Source of the DNA: CAVRXQ01 sp963831155
GTDB lineage: Bacteria > Actinomycetota > Acidimicrobiia > Acidimicrobiales > Bog-793
Direction of reading: 5' to 3'
Length of the DNA: 64,000 nt
Assembly: GCA_963831155.1 (NCBI GenBank)
Contig: CAWHOY010000005.1
Location: 744,001 to 808,000, forward strand
Below, piece after piece: positions 16,810-24,136 of the stretch. The notes below the pieces were generated by a model, which saw nothing but the letters and a program-made list of their open reading frames with translations, was not told where the DNA came from and made no database searches. The stretch's first letter is position 1, and every line of letters starts with the position of its first letter. The position numbers and the translations under genes are program-made.

Positions 16810-17163
16810 ATGCCGAACGACTATGCAGTTGATCGCAACCTTCAGGGCATGGATGAACTTGACTTCGTTGGATGGAACAACGCCGACTGGAGCGGTGTCT
16901 TCGCTCACTATCACACCAACGACGTACTCGTGGACTGGCAAGGACAGCCTCAGACCCACGGCATCGAGGAGCACATCGAGGCCATGAAGTCATACGTCGA
17001 ACACAGCGGCGGCGGTACACCGCCACAGATCACCTCCCACCCGATCAGGTTCGGGTCCGGAGAGTGGACGTGCGTCGTAGGGGAGTTCGCCGACGGTGCC
17101 CGTATGGTGACCGTGGCCAAATGGCGCGCTGGCGCCATCGCTGAGGAGTACATCTGGGGGTAG
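16810..17163 (+). CDS. SnoaL-like/NTF2-fold protein
   Basis: 117 residues of NTF2-like alpha+beta barrel: FAHYHTNDVLVDWQGQPQTH followed by GIEEHIEAMKSYVE, then ITSHPIRFGSGEWTCVVGEF and MVTVAKWRAGAIAEEYIW. This matches SnoaL-type polyketide cyclase or ester cyclase homologues; many are uncharacterised. ATG 16810 has AGGAGG at 16794-16799. Last gene of the left island before the att-like copy B. Confidence 0.75.
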   Translation: MPNDYAVDRNLQGMDELDFVGWNNADWSGVFAHYHTNDVLVDWQGQPQTHGIEEHIEAMKSYVEHSGGGTPPQITSHPIRFGSGEWTCVVGEFADGARMVTVAKWRAGAIAEEYIWG

Positions 17164-17318
17164 CTGATCGCCGACGGGCTGGGGGCGCTGGTGCAACTTA
17201 CCCTTCGCCATCCACACGCCCGAATGTGGAGTCGTCCCTTCTTGGGAGCGACGCCTTGTTTGGCGGGTAACCGCGCAGGTTGCCACCATACGTGCAGGCC
17301 CGACGCCTCTTCTGACCT

Positions 17319-17441
17319 GGTGCGCCTGAAGAGTTCCGGTTGATGGTTGACACAATGCGGACGGGTGATCCTTTACACCTCGGTGGGTGAACAGATCATT
17401 GTCCTGAAGCGCGGCGTTGGGCTGAAGAGTTCCGGTGCGCC
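17319..17441. repeat. Insertion of about 107 bp bounded by an 8-bp repeat in the att region
   Basis: GGTGCGCC occurs at 17319-17326 and 17434-17441. Removing the intervening bases joins CTGACCT to GGTGCGCCCCGAGG and restores the flank seen beside tRNA-Lys (25620-25640). The inserted piece also has CTGAAGAGTTCCGGT at 17326-17340 and 17422-17436 in direct orientation. No inverted ends, so it is not a clear MITE. Confidence 0.6.
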
Positions 17442-17478
17442 CCGAGGGACTCGAACCCTCAACCTGCGGATTAAGAGT
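17434..17478 (-). repeat. Att-like site, copy B (45 bp of tRNA-Lys 3' half)
   Basis: Identical to 25627-25671: CCA part, acceptor 3' strand, T-arm, variable loop and anticodon-loop side. It diverges just after the anticodon, the usual crossover zone of tRNA-targeting tyrosine recombinases. Confidence 0.92.
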
Positions 17479-17711
17479 GAAATCCTCTCGATTTCAGCCT
17501 TAGCCGACGCTCGCCGATACTGCGGTTTACCTGCTCAATTATTCCTACGGTTGACCATGCTTCGCGGAGTTTCGCCGGGATTTGTAGTCACGGAGTAGTC
17601 ACGAATACTGCCCAAAAAAATCCGTTCCGAATCCGTAGGCGCATCGAGCAACGGAAACTTTTCCGTTGGTCAGTGGGCATCGCGTTTACTTCCGCACGAT
17701 TAGTGCGGAAA

Positions 17712-18095
17712 CTAGGACAGGCTGAGCCCTTTCCACCAGTCGGCCACGATCGTCTCCGCTTTTGTTTCTAGGTTCCCAGCTTTCGCGTCCGCTTCGTTGG
17801 CTTGAGAAATGAGATTCACGGCCTCGTCGAGGTGGTTGGCCGCGGATGGCGTCGTTGCGCCGCCATGGACGCGGACAATGATCACTGAGCCTGATTCCGG
17901 ATCACCCAACGCTTCGGGGGCGAGGCCAGTTTGCTTGGCGGCAATCTCGTTGTACAACCGTCGCCAACGCGCTGTTGGCTTGTCTTTCAGATACAAGCGA
18001 AACCGCATTTCTTCATGGATGACATACGGTTCGGGACTACGTCTCCGATCAAGTTCCACTTGCACGGCGGTGGGCCTCCTATTTCGACCCCCCAT
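17712..18095 (-). CDS. Hypothetical island protein
   Basis: 127 residues, soluble, no family recognised. Basic N terminus, a middle with KDKPTARWRRLYNEIAAKQT and a stretch of strand-like residues SGSVIIVRVHGG, then a helical C terminus (HLDEAVNLISQANEADAKAG). Composition is coding-like. Leftmost gene of the right island, followed upstream by the small membrane protein at 18133. Confidence 0.5.
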   Translation of the reverse strand: MGGRNRRPTAVQVELDRRRSPEPYVIHEEMRFRLYLKDKPTARWRRLYNEIAAKQTGLAPEALGDPESGSVIIVRVHGGATTPSAANHLDEAVNLISQANEADAKAGNLETKAETIVADWWKGLSLS

Positions 18096-18132
18096 TCTCT
18101 ACGGCATCCCGCGCTCGGATACTTGGAAACAA

Positions 18133-18357
18133 TTACTGCGGCCTGGGCCGTCTCGGTCGGCTTTCGTGTCCGGCTTCTCCCTTGATCCACCTTTTGATCG
18201 TGGGCCAGCCGTTGATGAGCATTAGGCCGGGAATGGTGAACCAAAAGACGATGAAAACGAGCGCAACCGTCTTGTTCAGGTGATACAGGCCGATCAGGGC
18301 GAGAATGCCGACCACGCCTATCCCAGTGAGTTTGAGAAGTCTCTCCCGGCGTGCCAC
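18133..18357 (-). CDS. Small two-helix membrane protein
   Basis: 74 residues with two hydrophobic segments (LLKLTGIGVVGILALIGL and TVALVFIVFWFTIPGLMLI) and a basic C-terminal tail KRWIKGEAGHESRPRRPRPQ. Both ends basic, suggesting they face the cytoplasm. Function unknown. Confidence 0.55.
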   Translation of the reverse strand: MARRERLLKLTGIGVVGILALIGLYHLNKTVALVFIVFWFTIPGLMLINGWPTIKRWIKGEAGHESRPRRPRPQ

Positions 18358-18370
18358 TGGGGTCAGCGGC

Positions 18371-18536
18371 TCAACCCTGAAAAACGTGGGTTGCGAGAAA
18401 ACCCAGGATGGCGAGGACGACCAGGATCATGATCAGCGCCCACACATTGATGAGGGCCGGCCCATTGCAGCCGGGGAAACCGCCCGGGACGCTTGCCGGG
18501 CACTTTGCCTTCCAGAAATTCTTGGTACGTCCACGA
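18371..18536 (-). CDS. Possible small membrane protein, start not found
   Basis: A minus-strand frame ending at the TGA at 18373-18371 encodes a good transmembrane helix (ALIMILVVLAILGFLATHVF) preceded by a Cys/Gly/Pro-rich KCPASVPGGFPGCNGPALIN. The frame is open back to a stop near 18536, but contains no ATG, GTG or TTG before the helix. Either a start is non-canonical or the gene is damaged. Unknown function. Confidence 0.3.
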
Positions 18537-18582
18537 ACTCATGCGTTACCCAACGGTCATAGGGCGTAGTGCTTGAACCCGA

Positions 18583-18762
18583 TTACTTGCTCAGTCCAAA
18601 CCCTCGCAGGAATCGGCGGGTCGCTCCCATCGTCTTTCCGTAGGTCTTCCGCCTGACGACTCGCTTCGCGTAAGCGCCGGGTCCGCGTGACATCGCCCGG
18701 AGGTTATTGCTCAATCTGGCGGCTCTGTAGAGCGTGCTGGTGAAGCTCCGGCTCGTTTGCTC
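18583..18762 (-). CDS. Duplicate of the small basic protein at 21189, lacking a normal start
   Basis: The last 50 or so codons match the 59-residue protein at 21189-21368 almost exactly (LYRAARLSNNLRAMSRGPGA, then YAKRVVRRKTYGKTMGATRR and FLRGFGLSK). The codon aligned with the paralogue's ATG is GAG, and no start lies upstream before an in-frame TAG. Translation could begin at an inner TTG or ATG, or this is a broken copy. It overlaps the end of the zinc-finger gene at 18711 in another frame. Confidence 0.45.
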   Translation of the reverse strand, partial: EQTSRSFTSTLYRAARLSNNLRAMSRGPGAYAKRVVRRKTYGKTMGATRRFLRGFGLSK

Positions 18763-19196
18763 CCCCTTCCGCGGCTCCGCTGCCCAGCCTTTATCGCGGC
18801 GAGTTGCTCTTCGTGGTGTCTAGCCAGGGCAGCGCCCATTGCAGCGTCCCGCTGCATCCTCTCAGCGAGGATCCTCGCCTCGCGCGACAGTTCAGGGACA
18901 ACAAGTAGCTCGTCGGATCGCTCCCTGATCCGTTCAAAGATGTGGCGAAAGCGAGTGGATTCGTGATGAGCTGCTAACTCGGCGATCTTCCTCGCTACCT
19001 CTGGGTCGTCCCGCGGCGAGGGTTCGCGCGCTTCCATGTCGATGGACTCGTCTTTGAAGATCTCTAAGCAGAGCCCCACGCATTCGTTGCAGATGTAGAC
19101 GCCAGGTCCGGCGACCACCTTCTTCACCTGATTCTGGGGCCTGCCGCAGAACGAGCACTTCACGATCTCCGCTGGGCCGCCGCCGAATTTGGCCAC
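18711..19196 (-). CDS. Stand-alone ClpX-type C4 zinc-finger protein
   Basis: 161 residues. The N-terminal 45 residues are a ClpX zinc-binding domain: CSFCGRPQNQVKKVVAGPGV then YICNECVGLCLEIF, with the four cysteines of ClpX. No AAA+ ATPase follows; instead there is a charged helical region (about 60-135) and a basic tail GQRSRGRGSKRAG. In ClpX this domain dimerises and binds adaptors and some substrates, so a free copy on a mobile element could modulate ClpXP or simply be a small regulator. ATG at 19196. Confidence 0.75.
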   Translation of the reverse strand: MAKFGGGPAEIVKCSFCGRPQNQVKKVVAGPGVYICNECVGLCLEIFKDESIDMEAREPSPRDDPEVARKIAELAAHHESTRFRHIFERIRERSDELLVVPELSREARILAERMQRDAAMGAALARHHEEQLAAIKAGQRSRGRGSKRAGASPARSTEPPD

Positions 19197-19262
19197 GGCT
19201 CAATCTTGTCGGGTTCTCAACCGGGCTGGCGGAGACGAACACACGTTCGATACGATCAAGCC

Positions 19263-19451
19263 GTGGCCGAGTTGCTCCCCCATGAGTTCGAGCTACTCCG
19301 CAGGTCGATTGCCATGCTGCCGCCAGGGGCGCCAAACGGCTTGAATCGGGAGATCGCCCTTCAAGTTCTCGCGCAGTTGCAGGCGGTCACCCGCGAACGA
19401 GACCTGCTCGCTGCGGAGCTACGGCACCCGAGCGAAGGCAATCGTGCCTGA
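19263..19451 (+). CDS. Small hypothetical protein
   Basis: About 62 residues from GTG 19263 (the frame is open from 19206). Reads LLPHEFELLRRSIAMLPPGA then a helical REIALQVLAQLQAVTRERDL. No family recognised. Its stop overlaps the GTG start of the next small frame at 19444, consistent with a coupled pair. No clear Shine-Dalgarno. Confidence 0.4.
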   Translation: MAELLPHEFELLRRSIAMLPPGAPNGLNREIALQVLAQLQAVTRERDLLAAELRHPSEGNRA

Positions 19452-19617
19452 CGAACGAATCGAGCCTCGTCTCGCGATGGCTGAACTTCTCGACGAGGTC
19501 GGCGCGGCAGTGACCGGGGACCTCCGCCTCTCAAATGAAATCAGAGCGAATCGAGCTTCTTTTGCAGTTCTTCATGCGCGGTATGCGCCGCCGCACTTTG
19601 TTCGGCAAGACTCTTAG
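19444..19617 (+). CDS. Small hypothetical protein, coupled to 19263
   Basis: 57 codons from GTG 19444, overlapping the previous stop. Helical, acidic start (ERIEPRLAMAELLDEVGAAV). Its 3' end overlaps the convergent gene at 19541, which weakens the call. Confidence 0.3.
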   Translation: MPDERIEPRLAMAELLDEVGAAVTGDLRLSNEIRANRASFAVLHARYAPPHFVRQDS

Positions 19618-19930
19618 CGAGCTCGCGTCGCAGTGCCAACACAGCGGGGAAGCGCGCGTTCGCGCTCCCCATGCCGAGCTTCACCGCCCTAAATGCTCCT
19701 TCCATGTCTCTCTCAGGAATAACCCATTCGATGGTGTCGCCCACAACTTGTGGAGGGGGTCCCATCAGGAACCCCATAGACCCCTCACGATTGCCGCTGT
19801 TGTTCGAAAACCATGCCGCCCAATCTGGGTCCGGCTTCGCGCTGAGCTTCAATCGCAACGTGATCAGCCCGCGGTCGGGACCGGTCACCTTACGATCGAT
19901 GATCTCAAGCGGATTCCACTCGTCGGCCAT
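19541..19930 (-). CDS. Hypothetical island protein
   Basis: 129 residues, start ATG 19930 with AAGGAGG 7 bases upstream, which rules out the longer open frame. N-terminal half is strand-rich (PLEIIDRKVTGPDRGLITLR, then WAAWFSNNSGN), C-terminal half helical with RFPAVLALRRELAKSLAEQS and a charged end. No family recognised; the strong start and codon use make it a real gene. Confidence 0.6.
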   Translation of the reverse strand: MADEWNPLEIIDRKVTGPDRGLITLRLKLSAKPDPDWAAWFSNNSGNREGSMGFLMGPPPQVVGDTIEWVIPERDMEGAFRAVKLGMGSANARFPAVLALRRELAKSLAEQSAAAHTAHEELQKKLDSL

Positions 19931-20103
19931 GATGCCGCCTCCTTGAACGTGCGGAACAGCTCCAACGTACAAGTGCCGTCTGGCTTGTAACGCTCTGAAC
20001 CTTATTGACCGATCGCTCGAAGGCTCTAGACACGGTTGATTCGGACACGGAATCTCATGCCGCGGTCGTACCACACTCGGATTAACTCTGGTTTTGGGAA
20101 TGG

Positions 20104-20220
20104 GACCGGCTGACGGTGATGTACGCCGGCTAGATCGTCGAGCTCGGGGCGACGCGAGCCCCCTTCGACCGCCCCCGCCACCCCTACACCCAGGGCTTGC
20201 TCGACGCGTTTCCCTCGGAG
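20104..20220 (+). pseudogene. Relic of an oligopeptide ABC transporter ATPase (OppD-like C terminus)
   Basis: The plus frame reads DRLTVMYAG, then a TAG at 20131-20133 where family members have an amino acid such as Glu or Arg, then IVELGATRAPFDRPRHPYTQ and GLLDAFPS. That is the conserved region after the H-loop of OppD/DppD ATPases. The rest of the gene is absent, so this is a short relic within the 484-bp gap 19931-20414, which otherwise holds nothing I recognise. Confidence 0.6.
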
Positions 20221-20414
20221 AGGCGAGGCACCGATTCCGGATCGCGAGCAATTGGCGAACTGGCTCTATCTGCTCAACGTCGTCGCGGGTTCAGATCGCA
20301 CAAACGATTAATTGAAAACGATTACCTCGGTCGGGACTTTCGGCCTATCAAGCTGCCCTCGGAAAATGTCGTGTTTTCAAGGCAAGCACAACTCTCAGGA
20401 GGAGGCTTCCGACG

Positions 20415-20885
20415 GTGAGCACACGACCTGAAGCACAAGGCGCGATGACGCGGGCCACGCAAGAGGTTGTTCGGCTGATTCCGAAAGCCCACGGATCCAT
20501 GGTCGTTCTCGTCGTCGGAGAGGAACTGGTCGAGGCCTGCCGAGCAGGCAACCTTGACGAACCCGATATCCACTTGAGCATCAACGACAGCCTCACTGGA
20601 CTTTCGTTCCTAAGCGGCTCGGCTTTCCGCTGTGACGACGCCGAAATGAGCCCATTCGTCGACCACGGCACGACCACACGACTGGGCGTCGGTTCCTTCG
20701 TCAGCGTTCCGTTGCGGGACGGCATTCGAGCGATCGGAGCTCTCATTGCAGCTTCGAGAGATCGATCAGCGTTCACCGAGGCCGACGTCGAAGTGCTGAC
20801 AAGCGAGGCCCAGTCACTGGAGAACGAACTTGTGCCTCACGCCGGGAGGGTTCGACGGCTTCGCGAGCAGATGAGGGTTAGGTAA
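20415..20885 (+). CDS. GAF-like sensor domain protein
   Basis: 156 residues forming one GAF-like domain: an opening helix (MTRATQEVVRLIPKAHGSMV), LSFLSGSAFRCDDAEMSPFV, then LGVGSFVSVPLRDGIRAIGA and ALIAASRDRSAFTEADVEVL. No output domain, so it may act as a ligand-binding partner, or in free-methionine-sulphoxide or similar GAF chemistry. Start GTG 20415 with GGAGGAGG about 8 bases upstream. Sits next to the OppD relic. Confidence 0.7.
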   Translation: MSTRPEAQGAMTRATQEVVRLIPKAHGSMVVLVVGEELVEACRAGNLDEPDIHLSINDSLTGLSFLSGSAFRCDDAEMSPFVDHGTTTRLGVGSFVSVPLRDGIRAIGALIAASRDRSAFTEADVEVLTSEAQSLENELVPHAGRVRRLREQMRVR

Positions 20886-20907
20886 TTGTCCTGATATATC
20901 CGCGCGG

Positions 20908-21192
20908 TCAGTCGTCCGTCATAAGGGCCCGAAGTTCGCGCTCTTCCTCTTCAGTAACCGGGTCATGCCGCCATTTTCGAGCGAGCACGTCAGCTAGGCG
21001 ACGATGATCTCTTCCTGGGAGGTCGGGCATGCGCTGGCTGATGATCGGAAGCGCCGTAACGAATCCCGGCGTCTTGTCTTGTTCTAGGTAGATTCGCAGA
21101 AGTTCGAGCATCCCGAGGACGTCCGGTCTTGACTTGAACTCGATGATTAGTTCGTCGAGTCGGTTAAGGAACTCGTCGTCGCCCTCGCTCAC
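20908..21192 (-). CDS. Hypothetical island protein, third gene of a small operon
   Basis: 94 residues, acidic, mostly helical (DEFLNRLDELIIEFKSRPDV, then HDPVTEEEERELRALMTDD). GTG start overlaps the stop of the basic protein gene (GTGA at 21189-21192), so it is translated from the same mRNA. An acidic product after a strongly basic one may indicate a pair that binds. No family recognised; a toxin-antitoxin reading is possible but unsupported. Confidence 0.55.
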   Translation of the reverse strand: MSEGDDEFLNRLDELIIEFKSRPDVLGMLELLRIYLEQDKTPGFVTALPIISQRMPDLPGRDHRRLADVLARKWRHDPVTEEEERELRALMTDD

Positions 21193-21368
21193 TTGCTCAA
21201 TCCGAACCCTCGCAAAAACCGCCGAGTCGCGCCCATCGTCTGCCCGTAGGTTTTGCGCCTGACGACTCGCTTGGCGTAGGCGCCTGGCCCGCGGGACATC
21301 GCCCGGAGGTTGTTGCTCAGTCTCGCCGCCCGATAGAGCTGGCTGGTGAAGCTACGGCTTCGAGGCAT
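21189..21368 (-). CDS. Small strongly basic protein (duplicated in the island)
   Basis: 59 residues, very rich in Arg/Lys: MPRSRSFTSQLYRAARLSNN, then YAKRVVRRKTYGQTMGATRR and FLRGFGLSK. Second copy at 18583. Likely binds nucleic acid or an acidic partner. It overlaps the preceding gene by 17 bp and the next by 4 bp. Missed by length-limited gene finding. Function unknown. Confidence 0.6.
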   Translation of the reverse strand: MPRSRSFTSQLYRAARLSNNLRAMSRGPGAYAKRVVRRKTYGQTMGATRRFLRGFGLSK

Positions 21369-21528
21369 TTAGCGGCTTATCTGACGTCGCCTTGGCGACG
21401 GCGAGGGTTGCGTAGACCTGCGCTCGCGCGAGGTGCTGTTGGTGTCCAGCACCTGAAGCGTCGGTCGTGTCCGCGTTGTCCAGTTCGCCTTGTGCGAGCT
21501 CCATGTATTCGACCACGGTCCTTATCAT
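21352..21528 (-). CDS. Small island protein, paralogue of 12293-12457
   Basis: 58 residues from ATG 21528 with a strong AGGAGGTC upstream. Sequence TVVEYMELAQGELDNADTTD then HLARAQVYATLAVAKATSDK, matching the left-island protein over most of its length. First gene of an overlapping three-gene unit with 21189 and 20908. Likely helical; function unknown. Its occurrence in both islands suggests related elements. Confidence 0.65.
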   Translation of the reverse strand: MIRTVVEYMELAQGELDNADTTDASGAGHQQHLARAQVYATLAVAKATSDKPLNASKP

Positions 21529-21711
21529 CGCTGGTGACCTCCTCAGGCGCCTCGCGCATCAGTATGCGCCTCTCGAGCCACCTTCGGGATCGCCCGTCTC
21601 CCGAGCATCGACGCTCGGGGCAAGCGACCCCCTTGTTGTCCTACCGACTCTCGGTTGCGGCGTAAACGATCTCAATTACTCGAAAGCGTTATTTCCGCCG
21701 TAAGGAGTCTG

Positions 21712-22250
21712 ATGCAACGAAAGGCTTTCGTGGTCACTGTCGTCGTGGTTGCCTTCGGCGCTGTCGTAGGTGTCGGAGCCTGGCAGATCGTCGCCACTCG
21801 TTCCGAATTGCACACCACTCAACGCCAGCTAGCCGCGCTCACCAAATCCGACGCTCGCAAACTCGCGGTCGAAAAGGCGAAAGACGTCTCCGAGGCATCT
21901 GCGCTTGCGGCGGCACGGCACACTGTGAACTCTTTGCTTAACACGCCACCACGACGCAGCCGCGAGAGGTCCCATTCGCGTTTGTAGATGATTCAACACT
22001 CGAAGCTGACCTTTCAGCGGCGGTGGGCGGAGCGGGCGACTGGCCGCTCATTGTGAACGTGTCGTGCGTACAGCAGGCCTTCATCAATGAGTTCACAACC
22101 AAGGAGCAGCAACAGGCCGCTCTTGCTAAACAAGGCAAGCCCTACTACGTCCCTGACCCCGTGTCGGAAGCCGAAGCGTTCGTGGCCCCCTGGATGGCGT
22201 CGGGTGATTTCTCGACAATAAACGCAACATTCGGATGTCCCGATTTTTGA
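21712..22250 (+). pseudogene. Membrane-anchored protein gene with a frameshift
   Basis: ATG 21712 (AAGGAG just upstream) opens a frame with one N-terminal transmembrane helix (AFVVTVVVVAFGAVVGVGAW) and a coiled outer part (ARKLAVEKAKDVSEASALAA). Near 21935-21955 coding character moves to another frame, which runs VPFAFVDDSTLEADLSAAVG, VNVSCVQQAFINEFTTKEQQ and ends FGCPDF at 22250. Neither half is complete alone. It is a single gene broken by a 1-2 base indel, a programmed frameshift, or a sequencing error. Confidence 0.6.
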
Positions 22251-22384
22251 GTGACGCTGTTAACGGGGGGATTCGGGCGCCCGTACTTGTTTTGAATTAC
22301 CTAGCGCCCGCCAGCAACTCTGCGAGATGGACTGGCCGGTACGCGATCTCCTTGGCCAGGTGCCCGTTTCGCTCGTCGGAGCTC

Positions 22385-22567
22385 TCAGAGCATCCACAGG
22401 TCCTTTTGGACCTCGTCGCGAATGTCGTCGGGAATCCAATCGAGGAGCCGACGCAGCTGGTCGTAGAGCACAAGGTCATCGCGCTTGCGTTTAGTCAGCT
22501 CGCGCTGATCGGCGAGGTAGGCAAGGTGGCGCAGGTCCTCGGCGCTGAGCGTGTCGAGATCGACCAT
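22385..22567 (-). CDS. Small hypothetical protein, end of HTH operon
   Basis: 60 residues, acidic and helical: DTLSAEDLRHLAYLADQREL, then LRRLLDWIPDDIRDEVQKDL. ATG 22567 lies 5 bp after the preceding stop. Third gene of the minus-strand unit starting at 23012. No family recognised. Confidence 0.5.
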   Translation of the reverse strand: MVDLDTLSAEDLRHLAYLADQRELTKRKRDDLVLYDQLRRLLDWIPDDIRDEVQKDLWML

Positions 22568-22572
22568 CCGGG

Positions 22573-22776
22573 TCACGAGGCAACCGTCGCAAGCTGTCGT
22601 TCCTGCGCAAGATCGCACCACACAAGCGCAGCCCGGGCACAACCGATCGCAGATTCCATGGCTGTCGCAAGGTCGACGTCACCATCGCGCCCAGCAACCA
22701 ACCACGTGAGCGTGGCGAGAACACGCGGCTCGATCTCGGATCGCAGCGCGTCGTTCGTGGTGTTTCCAGCGCTCAT
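22573..22776 (-). CDS. Small hypothetical protein, middle of HTH operon
   Basis: 67 residues, start ATG 22776 overlapping the stop of the HTH gene (ATGA). Helical: LRSEIEPRVLATLTWLVAGR, then DLATAMESAIGCARAALVW. No family recognised. Coupling with the DNA-binding gene upstream suggests a shared role in element control. Confidence 0.5.
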   Translation of the reverse strand: MSAGNTTNDALRSEIEPRVLATLTWLVAGRDGDVDLATAMESAIGCARAALVWCDLAQERQLATVAS

Positions 22777-23012
22777 TTCGCCGACGCCAGTGGACCGTAA
22801 ACCGCGTCGTACCGAGCGGCTTCGATGAAATCGTCCAAGTCTTCGATTCGGAATCGCACGGCGCGGCCGACTTTGACCGCGGGTAACTGCCGTGCCGCCC
22901 AAGCGGACAGCACCCAGCTCGGCGACATGTGCAGATACCAAGCCGCTTCCTCAGCATCGAGCAGACGATGATCGTCCCGAACTCGGGGCGCGTCGGACAA
23001 ATAGTTGGACAC
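22773..23012 (-). CDS. Helix-turn-helix (excisionase/MerR-like) DNA-binding protein
   Basis: 79 residues with a winged-HTH of the helix_turn_helix_17 type: LLDAEEAAWYLHMSPSWVLS, then RQLPAVKVGRAVRFRIEDLD and DFIEAARY. Such proteins act as excisionases or small regulators of mobile elements. GTG 23012 with AGGAGGTC upstream. First gene of a three-gene unit with 22573 and 22385. The second such protein in the element is at 24133. Confidence 0.75.
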   Translation of the reverse strand: MSNYLSDAPRVRDDHRLLDAEEAAWYLHMSPSWVLSAWAARQLPAVKVGRAVRFRIEDLDDFIEAARYDAVYGPLASAK

Positions 23013-23050
23013 TTCGACCTCCTAAAGGGAGAGATGACTCGGGGCGCGAA

Positions 23051-23076
23051 AAGGCCCTCGGGAAACCGAGGGCCTT
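23051..23076 (-). terminator. Rho-independent terminator
   Basis: Perfect 11-bp stem AAGGCCCTCGG / CCGAGGGCCTT with a 4-base loop. On the minus strand it is followed by TTTT, so it ends transcription of 23141-24339. It lies just before the HTH operon. Confidence 0.85.
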
Positions 23077-23140
23077 GGAGAGGGAAGCGGGAAGAGCGTC
23101 ACATGCTCTCCACTATGTAAGAGAAAGTGGAACAGTCCTG

Positions 23141-24136
23141 CTAGGAGCCTCGACGAACCTGGCGGTTGATCAACCTGGCCGGGCGTTCCTCTCCCCGGTG
23201 ATCTCGTCTGAACTTGTAGCAAGGAGAACAGCGGGTGCCGCGACCCTTGACCGGGCTGGGACAGTTGTTCGGGTTTCCGCACTTCTTGACCGCGTCGGGT
23301 GCAAAGCGGGGATCTCCCGCAGCTCGCAGACGCTTGATCTCTGTCCGAAACTCGTCCTCGAGACTGGGAGCGAGCCTGAACCGGTAAGAATCCCGTTCCC
23401 GCTGTGAGACCTGTCCGCGGCGCCCGAGACTCGGAACGGGAGTTCCATCTTGTCGGCGAAAATTGTCGCCCTCATCGAGATAGATCCAGTCGCCTTTTGG
23501 CGTGAACTTCCGCGCAGCCGGCGATGGTGGTGGCTTGTTCCGCACCCAGCGTGTTCGCCATACATCGCGGATTTCGCCCTCGTCTATCGCTCGCTGAATC
23601 CGAGCGAGTAGAGCGACGCGCCGCTCTTTGGCGGTTTTTTGGTCCTCAAGGGTCGGCGTGATTTGGTAGTTGCCCTTGCCACCGCGTCGGTTCCGTACTT
23701 GCCGCGATCTGGGGGACGCGTCACCGCTCTCGGCGAGGAGGCCGTCCTTGTTGAGGAACCCCCTTTTTTGGAAGTCTCGGAACTCCCTCGGGGTCAGCTC
23801 CCCGAGGGCCGTTTCGATCAGGCCGTCAGAGTTCGGGAGCTTCTCGCGCGGGTAGCGGCCTTTGCCTTTGCATTCCGGGCACTTGATCGGCCCGACACCG
23901 AAATCGACTGTCTTGTTGCCGTCGCACCGTCCGCACACATCGCCGACTGGACCCGATACGTCGACGATCCCCAGTCCGTCGTCTTTCGTGTAGACACGGC
24001 GAGTTTGAACTTCCTTGAGGTTTCTCGGACCTTCGGGCTTAACAAAGCGATTCGGTGGCTCGACAGGCGGGATGTAGTCGTCGTCCGGAGACGCGCCCTT
24101 CGTCCATTTCGCCGCATCGTCTTTCTCGCGACTCAC
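23141..24136 (-). CDS. Zinc-cluster island protein of unknown role
   Basis: About 331 residues. A DnaJ-like zinc cluster near 68-95 (CGRCDGNKTVDFGVGPIKC then PECKGKGRYP) and a second set at the C terminus (CGNPNNCPSPVKGRGTRCSP then CYKFRRDHRG). The middle is basic and helical (LLARIQRAIDEGEIRDVW). GTG start overlaps the stop of the excisionase-like gene (4 bp), so it belongs to the int-side transcript and ends at the terminator near 23060. Position suggests a replication initiator, nuclease or mobilisation protein, but no catalytic motif is clear. Confidence 0.6.
   Translation of the reverse strand: MSREKDDAAKWTKGASPDDDYIPPVEPPNRFVKPEGPRNLKEVQTRRVYTKDDGLGIVDVSGPVGDVCGRCDGNKTVDFGVGPIKCPECKGKGRYPREKLPNSDGLIETALGELTPREFRDFQKRGFLNKDGLLAESGDASPRSRQVRNRRGGKGNYQITPTLEDQKTAKERRVALLARIQRAIDEGEIRDVWRTRWVRNKPPPSPAARKFTPKGDWIYLDEGDNFRRQDGTPVPSLGRRGQVSQRERDSYRFRLAPSLEDEFRTEIKRLRAAGDPRFAPDAVKKCGNPNNCPSPVKGRGTRCSPCYKFRRDHRGEERPARLINRQVRRGS

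Larger units (their letters stand above)
9675..17433. mobile_element. Decayed integrative element (left island), integrase lost
   Basis: Lies between tRNA-Lys 3' fragments A and B. It has no integrase now, but the sequence left of copy B (TGACCTGGTGCGCC, 17313-17326) matches the integrase-side flank of the intact tRNA (25621-25634), as expected if the end of an earlier related element is preserved there. It also shares a small gene family with the right island (12293 and 21352) and holds at least one pseudogene. Boundaries are inferred from the repeats. Confidence 0.65.

Noticed and set aside
17434..17478. Possible second tRNA-Lys
   Set aside because: Homology to the tRNA ends at the anticodon; the remaining 5' half is replaced by unrelated sequence.
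20908..21528. Toxin-antitoxin operon
   Set aside because: Small overlapping basic and acidic genes fit loosely, but no known toxin fold or antitoxin DNA-binding motif is visible; left as unknown genes.
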